The notes below the pieces were generated by a model. It had not been told where the DNA came from. It searched no databases and saw nothing but the letters and a program-made list of their open reading frames with translations. Positions 57,789 to 64,000 of a stretch of 64,000 nucleotides of DNA are shown piece by piece (position 1 is the first letter of the stretch; every line of letters begins with the position of its first letter). The position numbers were made by a program, and so were the translations under genes. Source of the DNA: Lactifluus volemus (lineage: Eukaryota > Basidiomycota > Agaricomycetes > Russulales > Russulaceae); NCBI GenBank assembly GCA_022376515.1, contig WTXI01000011.1, forward strand, positions 868,001 through 932,000, given 5' to 3'.

Positions 57789-59638
57789 ATGTATTCTTGG
57801 ACACCTCCCACTTTCGACATTTCCAAACAACCGACACTCGTACACAAGGGCCATTTACTCCCGGATCAACAGTTCCCAGAGAACTTTGCACGTTCTGTGA
57901 AATGGTCCGTAAAAGGATCTCCTCTTCATGTTTCAGTTTCACGGCTCACCGACTCGGGTCGCAAGGTGTCCAGACGGTTCCCTCGCTCTCGCGCACTGTG
58001 AGAATCGTAGTTTGCAATACCTCGACATGTAGGTTATCATCTCTTGATCCGGTGGCGGCTTCGCCCAAATAACTAGTTGAAAACGGGGGCAAAAGTCCAC
58101 AGGAACTATCGAATTCGACATCACCAGAGTCAGGTAGGCTGCACTCCATTTGCTTTGAATGCTGCTTTGGAGTGGCTTATTTACTTTTACCCTCAGCCCT
58201 CGCCCCATTTGACCCTCCTAAGAAAAGTCTTTTCCAGCAAGCTACGCCTGTCCTTGATTTCGTCTGGTTTCCGCGTGCTACGCCCCGCGACGTGTCGTCC
58301 TTCTGCTTTGTCGCGTCTGTCAGAGAGTCGCCTGTCCGACTACTGGACGGCTCCGATGGTCGGGTGCGCCACTCTTCTTCCGCCGGGTAATTGGTGATTC
58401 GTGACGATAATGCACAGCTACGAGCGTCTTATAAGATTGTTGACCATCGCGAACGGCAAATTGGGCCTCATAGCTTATCCTTCAACTTCTCGGCAGATAA
58501 GTACGCTCTGTGGTTATGCTTAACGACAAGGACTCGGTTTTTCATGTTCGCGTGATGAAGGTTGTATTGCGGATTTGATGATGCTATCGAGGTATTCGAT
58601 CTCAACTACCCTGGCGAAGGAACACGACTAGCGACAACGCCATCCAAGAAAAGTAGAGACGGGCTCAAAGGTAAGTGGTACCATCCGTGGAACCTACGAA
58701 CAGTAGACTATGCAGACTGATCCTTTGAATCGTCATACAGGAATTATTTCGGCTCTTGCGTTCTGCCCTTCGTATGATCCCTCATATCGACTATACGCAG
58801 CGGGCTCCCTTTCGCCTTCCTCGAGAAATTCCGCAAACATAGCGCTCTTCGATGAGGACACGGGGGAGAAACCCGTTGGATGGGTCGGCAACATCAAGGC
58901 GGGAGTCACGCAGGTCCGCTTCCATTCCGACGTCGGTGCAACTGGGTGACCTTTTTCTGTGTAGCTCGCATTCAATCCTGCAAAGCCACACCTTTTGTAT
59001 GCCTCGTTTCGGCGGCGCGATGGAATATGCAGCTGGGACCTCCGCGGTAATACCGTAACCCCATTGCAAACGTTCCGCTGTGGTGATGGCTCGAGGCCCG
59101 ACACCAACCAGAAGATGCATTTTGACATTGATCTTGGCGGGAAATTGATGAGTGTCGGTGACCAAGTGAGTGTGCGTGAGCCATTGGTGCACCCACGATC
59201 TGAGAGTCCCTAGAGCGGCAACATCAATTTGTTTAAACTCGACGGGTTCATTGAACCTGGCGCAGAGCCGATCGACGATACAGGTGACGAACAATCGGAG
59301 GCTGTCCCTGCACTGCAATATCATGCACACGATGGTACGACATCACCTTCGTAGACAATTATCGATAAATGCCGTTTGCAGATGCTGTGGGGTCGGTCAC
59401 GTTCCATCCTACTCAACCGCGATTGCTTTCTGTCTCTGGATCACGTCATTTTGATGACGTTGACATTGACAGCGATGGCTCCAGGTCAGGTGAGGAGGCT
59501 CCACGTGACGGACGGGGATTTGTTCGGAGACCATCCCACCAATGGCAACCTTCTTGCCGAGATAACTCGTTTAAACTATGGCACGCTAGCGAACAAGCGC
59601 TGCCTTTAACAAATACATTGCAGCGTAGCGTAACTTGA
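57789..59638 (+). CDS. WDR79/TCAB1 (WRAP53)-like WD40 protein
   Basis: ATG 57789 begins MYSWTPPTFDISKQPTLVHK. Exons then give FARSVKWCPDGSLALAHCEN, APFDPPKKSLFQQATPVLDF and FVASVRESPVRLLDGSDGR. Next are LRASYKIVDHRERQIGPHSL, LYCGFDDAIEVFDLNYPGEG, TGIISALAFCPSYDP, IALFDEDTGEKPVGW and AFNPAKPHLLYASFRRRD. The last blocks are ICSWDLRG, SGNINLFKLDGF and DAVGSVTFHPTQPRLLSVSG. These are the WD repeats, in order, of the WDR79 family. In animals it binds CAB-box RNAs and brings telomerase RNA to Cajal bodies; yeast Swt21 is a splicing-related relative. Role in fungi is inference. One 5' junction near 58010-58180 is not fully resolved. Confidence 0.85.
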
Positions 59639-59824
59639 GCTTGGATGAGATACAATATAAACAACTCGGAAGCGGGGCGGGTCCCTTGCCACGGCACCCG
59701 TACTGTATGTGGCTATCTCGGTGCTTATAGTGCGGTGCTTGCACAAACAAAGCCAAACTAAGAAGTGTTGTTATCACTGCCGCGCGGGGTCCTTGACTTG
59801 GCCCGTTTGTTTTGAACCACAACC

Positions 59825-61384
59825 ATGTCGCCCATTCTCTCTATTTCACTCCTCACTCTCTCCTTGGCCGCTTCAACATTGGCCACACCACTTTCTACCT
59901 GCCATCAATATGATGTCCGTAAAGGCTCCCCTTTTGTCATTGCTCCCATCCTCACGGCCGAGCATGAAGCACCTCATGGACTGGTCAACAATTCATACAT
60001 TGTTATGTTGAAGAAAGACCTGCCGCAGGCGGCGATGGATAATCATTACAACTTCCTCCATGCGGCACATGCAGAGGACCCTCTCTTGGAAGATGAGAGC
60101 GGGATTCGTCACATCTTCGACAGTCATATCAAGGGCTATGCTGGAAAGTTTTCAGACAGTGTTCTCCAGAGGATTCGAGAAATGCCTGAAGTCGATTACG
60201 TTGAACGCGACCAGATTGTCAGGACCCAGGATGTTCAGAAATCTGCACCTTGGGTGAGTTTACACTGCGCTAATATCGCCATTTGGAACTCATTGGGACA
60301 ATATCTCAACAAGGGTCTCGCACGTATTAGCCACCGCCCGAAACTTACTTTCGGCACTTTTACCAAATACGAATATGACCCTCGCGGTGGCGATGGTGTC
60401 GATGTCTATGTCATCGACACTGGTGTCCATATTCACCACGAAGAGTTCGAAGGGCGTGCGTCGTGGGGCAAGACTGTTCCTACGAATGACGTCGATGAAG
60501 ATAAGAATGGTCATGGTACCCACTGTGCTGGCACAATCGCTTCCCGCAAATACGGTGTTGCCAAGTCTGCCAATATCATTGCAGTTAAAGTTCTTGGATC
60601 CAACGGCAGCGGCTCTATGTCCGACGTCGTCGCCGGCGTCATCTTTGCGGCTGAATCTGCGGCTGAGAAGGCCCAACTTGCCGACGCTGAACTCAAAGCC
60701 ACTGGAAAGACAAAGCACAAGGGTTCCGTCGCTAACATGTCCCTAGGTGGTGGTAAATCCCGCGCCCTTGATGAAGCAGTCAATGGTGCTGTCGACTCAG
60801 GCCTCCATTTTGCTGTCGCCGCAGGCAATGACAATCGTGATGCATGCTCATATTCTCCAGCCGCTGCTGAGAAGGCCGTCACCGTTGGCGCCTCTACACT
60901 CAGTGACGAGCGTGCTTACTTTTCCAATCACGGACCCTGTGTTGACGTCTTCGCTCCCGGCCTGAATATCCTCTCCACTTGGATTGGCTCTCATTCCGCT
61001 AGGAACACCATCTCCGGCACTTCCATGGCGTCGCCTCACACCGCTGGTGTCCTAGCGTACCTCCTTTCCATCCACCCCTCAGCCAAATTTGACCCGACCC
61101 TTTCATCTCTCGTTCCTCCGGAATTCAACGCACAACGCCCCTTCACTGGTTCCTTTACTCGCCTGTATGAGTTCGCATATAGCGTGATGCCTCGCTGGGT
61201 TTCTGGCTTCTTTCCTCCCCCGCGCCTTGTTCAAGCCGTTGCCGCGCCGATCCCGGAGAACCCGCGTATTAGCCCTGCCCAACTCAAAGCAGCGCTGATC
61301 AGCCTCTCGAGCAAGGATTTGCTGTCGGAACTGCCAGAGAAGACTGCGAATTTGTTAATTTTCAACAACTTCACTACCTACTGA
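59825..61384 (+). CDS. secreted subtilisin-like serine protease (S8, proteinase K/cerevisin type)
   Basis: A signal peptide (MSPILSISLLTLSLAASTLA) is followed by an I9-type propeptide (NSYIVMLKKDLPQAAMDNHY, PEVDYVERDQIV). The catalytic domain has Asp in VYVIDTGVHIHHEEF, His in NGHGTHCAGTIASRKYGVAK and Ser in SGTSMASPHTAGVLAYLLSI, with oxyanion-hole Asn in AAGNDNRDACSYSP. A 60-nt intron at 60254-60313 begins GTGAGT and ends AAG; it is divisible by three and free of stops, so an unspliced read-through stays open, but removing it restores the family sequence APWGLARISHRPKL. It likely matures by propeptide removal and acts as a vacuolar or extracellular protease. Confidence 0.93.
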   Translation: MSPILSISLLTLSLAASTLATPLSTCHQYDVRKGSPFVIAPILTAEHEAPHGLVNNSYIVMLKKDLPQAAMDNHYNFLHAAHAEDPLLEDESGIRHIFDSHIKGYAGKFSDSVLQRIREMPEVDYVERDQIVRTQDVQKSAPWVSLHCANIAIWNSLGQYLNKGLARISHRPKLTFGTFTKYEYDPRGGDGVDVYVIDTGVHIHHEEFEGRASWGKTVPTNDVDEDKNGHGTHCAGTIASRKYGVAKSANIIAVKVLGSNGSGSMSDVVAGVIFAAESAAEKAQLADAELKATGKTKHKGSVANMSLGGGKSRALDEAVNGAVDSGLHFAVAAGNDNRDACSYSPAAAEKAVTVGASTLSDERAYFSNHGPCVDVFAPGLNILSTWIGSHSARNTISGTSMASPHTAGVLAYLLSIHPSAKFDPTLSSLVPPEFNAQRPFTGSFTRLYEFAYSVMPRWVSGFFPPPRLVQAVAAPIPENPRISPAQLKAALISLSSKDLLSELPEKTANLLIFNNFTTY

Positions 61385-62109
61385 TAGCTTTGATTGATGA
61401 GCTCTCGTTACAATCGATCCTTTTGTTTTATGATATTTCTACTCGCATGTACTGTGACAAGGTCATGTCGCTCTTCCTATTCAAACCTGCACGCATGCGT
61501 GAATTATACAAACTTTTTGTCTAGCTGTGTCAATAGACCGTAGAGCGTAGACTTCATTACGGCCATGTACCCTCATGGCTTCATGAGTATGCAACTACAC
61601 GTATTCCTGTCCTCGCCCTTATTCAGGCGCTTAGAACATTGATTTCGACGCGGTAGATGGTGTGAATCCTTCCGGGCTGAAAGCGCAGTCAAGAAGGATT
61701 TGGTGACCTTCGCCAACGGCACGAACAAGTCGGGAATTTAGTATAGCTGATCTTTGGCCGCAGCACTCAAAAGCTCATTCATGACGGATGTCTCTCACAT
61801 TTCATATCTCACCCCGATCTACACGTCCTTGCGCACGCTTGGGACTGCGGACTGCGGACTACGCCTCCCATATCGCGACAATCTAATCCTTCTGGCATCC
61901 CCATGTGATCCACATCCGCATACACCCACTTCTATACACAAGGAAGCGTAGGCACTGTGCCGCGAGGATGCAATGAGGCATCGCGTGATGGGTTTGCATA
62001 AAGCGGATTTTCAGGTAGCAAAAAGCCTCCTCGCCTTCCCCAACTCTCACCACTACGTGTAGTTCAATCATCCCTCGCAACTGAGAAAAAAAGACCCAGG
62101 GGCAAGCTT
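61385..62109. other. intergenic region
   Basis: Between two plus-strand genes (725 bp). No coding motif, repeat or structured RNA recognised. Confidence 0.35.
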
Positions 62110-64000
62110 ATGGACCTGACAGATTTCCCTCCAGAGGGCTCGGTGCTGACCGCCTCGAACGGTTCTCAGGAAGACGTTGCCAGTTATGAGACGATGAACG
62201 CCGTCGAGGCCTTGAAGTACATTGACGAACATTGGTACAAGAAATTTGTGGGGAAGAACACGCGTTGGATGGACCTCATCGGTGATTATGCCGGAAACGA
62301 GAGGTTTATTCTTGATGGTAAAGTCGTCGTTCGTCCCTGGAGAGTATTTTTCTTGGGCTTACAACCTTCGAGGGGAGTCGTTGTTGCAGCATGTTCTCGA
62401 TGATCCTCTGCTGGCACTAGGACGTCCGAATGGTGAGTCCGTTCGTTATATGAGGTTTGTATATCCGCCTGAGCTTTTTTAACATACAGATCCAAGCTTT
62501 CAAATCCTGCACGCCGTTCACTCGATGGAACGATTCTTGAACGAGATGCTTAAGAGATCTGCCGTCTTCGATATAGTGTTTTGGGAAGGCAAGCCCAACG
62601 AAGTGTTTTGTTTCTCCTATCTGATCTTAATCTGATTTGTCTAGACACTCGTCACCTCACACTGAAAGGAAGCACCGACTTCTTAGTGTCATCACGTTCA
62701 CTTGCGCGAGCACTTTTGTTCAGTCACCTCGTCGAACACTGCCTAAAAATGGGCCTAGAAGTATACGCTTTCTTGAACCTGGCTGACCCAGCTTGGCAAG
62801 CCTACCAAAAACGGACCAAGGTATGTTATCGAACCAGATTTCTCACTCTTCTAACGGCACTGCCAGCCAATGTTTGTGATGCTAAACGATGGTGGAATGC
62901 TTGAAAACGCCAATCTCGATATGGCTTCACGCATCCTCATACAGCGCAACTTCATCTTTAGCCTTCTTAGTTCGGGTGTTGCTATCGCTTTGCTACATGG
63001 AGCAGAGTCTCGTGACTCTAAGGTGTGTCGTTAATTTCTCATAGCTGTCCGCACTATATGCATCTGCTATAGATATTTTCTTTCGTGATTGAGGAACGAT
63101 TCGGGCTAGAGACTCGCAACTCATTCTCACCTACTCTGTGGAATGCAGTAAAAACATGCGGCATCGAGCTCGAGCAAACCTCGAAGAATCAAATCCTGCA
63201 GGTGCCTCTTGCGCCTCTCCGTGTTACGCAGCCTAGCGTGAATGACCTAGACCTTGTCCTGAAAGAGGTCCTCGACTTCCTCGTGTTGAATCGTAAAAAG
63301 CTCCCACACTTGTTTTGGGAATTCACATTGCTCTTTTTCTTGCACATCATGACCCTTCCTACCCTTCCGATTCCCGAGAGAGTTCACCGCCAGCACGAAG
63401 TCCTCCATCAAGATCTCGTGACCACGCTTGTTGGGACTTTCTTTCCCAACATTAACCTTGTCATGACGGCTTTCGTGTCAAAGACTAATCGTTTTGTGGA
63501 TATGGACGGCAGGGTATTCATTAGCATTCTCCACTCTGCCCTATCCCATGGCTGCCTCCCAAAAAATGCACTCAAGGAGCTTGTGGGACCGGGGATTGCC
63601 TCTCGGTTGGAGAACGTGTGGAAATCTGCGAACGCACCGCTAGCAGACCTAGCGAAGCTTTCGGCCCGCTTCCCGTGTCGCGAAGATTCCGGGCTATCGT
63701 CCAGTTCGGGTGAAGAGGCCACACCTTTCACACTCCTGCCATTTCACAATCAGATCTTTGATGACGAATTTGCAGCCCTGCATGTCACTGTCGCGGACAT
63801 TGGCCAGGTCTCATCAACCACAAACTTGAAATTTAGTCAGGGCACTCCATTCTCGGATACTAAGCAGTGGCATGCACACCATCATGATCGTACCATCCCA
63901 CCTAAGCATCATCTGGGTGGGGAGGGGGTGAAAGATGTAGGGGAACGCGCACGCCTAAAGCAGTTACGGCGTGATCAACGCTTCATGTCAGATATGCAAC
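62110..64000 (+). CDS. DDX60-like SKI2-family RNA helicase, N-terminal part (truncated at window end)
   Basis: ATG 62110 begins MDLTDFPPEGSVLTASNGSQ, then DEHWYKKFVGKNTRWMDLIG, DYAGNERFILDG joined across a short intron to ESLLQHVLDDPLLALG, and DPSFQILHAVHSMERFLNEM. FDIVFWEDTRHLTLKGSTDF, ALLFSHLVEHCLKMGLEVYA, LNLADPAWQAYQKRTK, PMFVMLNDGGML and IFSFVIEERFGLETRNSFSP follow. This matches the PIN-like N-terminal half conserved in fungal DDX60-like proteins, upstream of two RecA helicase lobes that would lie beyond 64000. The His-rich stretch WHAHHHDRTIPPKHH near the end is typical of the family. Role in RNA surveillance is inference. About six exons are visible. Confidence 0.82.

Overview
This is a nuclear genome window from a filamentous basidiomycete, most likely an Agaricomycete. 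The evidence is dense genes on both strands, many short GT-AG introns of about 45-60 nt, very short exons (15, 21 and 22 nt), and families typical of that group: BTB proteins opening with an LFRVHKRFF-type motif, a GH71 alpha-1,3-glucanase, a homeodomain protein with WFTNRR, an S8 subtilase with an I9-type propeptide, and ArsB-like and FSH1-like proteins. The taxonomic placement is inference. Gene models were built by hand from splice signals and recalled family motifs; no database search was run.

Layout. 1-13 kb: partial BTB gene, a gene-free 1.8 kb, microbial-type PARG, clathrin light chain, monoacylglycerol lipase, ERV2-type sulfhydryl oxidase, GH71 glucanase without a signal peptide, an unrecognised acidic protein, and ketopantoate hydroxymethyltransferase. 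13-24 kb: a large disordered nuclear protein with sororin-like features, an aldo-keto reductase, a membrane J-protein, a VIP36/ERGIC-53-type lectin, and RIT1 initiator-tRNA ribosylphosphate transferase. 24-32 kb: a membrane-anchored LRR protein with frame breaks, two tandem gamma-glutamylcyclotransferase-like genes, KRI1 (ribosome biogenesis) and ERD2 (H/KDEL receptor). 32-44 kb: RIM13/PalB-type calpain with an MIT domain, transportin (KAP104) with one unusually long intron, FSH1-type serine hydrolase and the SFC1 succinate/fumarate carrier. 44-54 kb: a composition-shifted gene-poor stretch, a homeodomain gene, and SWR1. 54-64 kb: PKA catalytic subunit, an ArsB/citrate-type transporter, a WDR79/TCAB1-like WD40 protein, a secreted subtilase, and the N-terminal part of a DDX60-like SKI2-family helicase that runs off the window.

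Most genes are unrelated housekeeping functions. Loose groupings are ER/Golgi trafficking (clathrin light chain, ERV2, VIP36-like lectin, ERD2), nutrient/pH signalling (PKA, RIM13) and RNA or chromatin work (RIT1, KRI1, SWR1, WDR79, DDX60-like). Several pairs are divergent with short shared promoters; the tightest has 67 bp between start codons (57722-57788).

Points to look at first: the sororin-like candidate with KEN boxes and an FGF motif; the duplicated cyclotransferase whose first copy carries what looks like a relic of the KRI1 3' end; the 478-nt transportin intron with a perfect hairpin; the calpain with Asp at the expected catalytic Asn position; reading-frame breaks in RIT1, the LRR gene and RIM13; and an extra conserved-looking reading frame just downstream of the homeodomain gene. 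I saw no tRNA, rRNA, CRISPR array or intact transposon.
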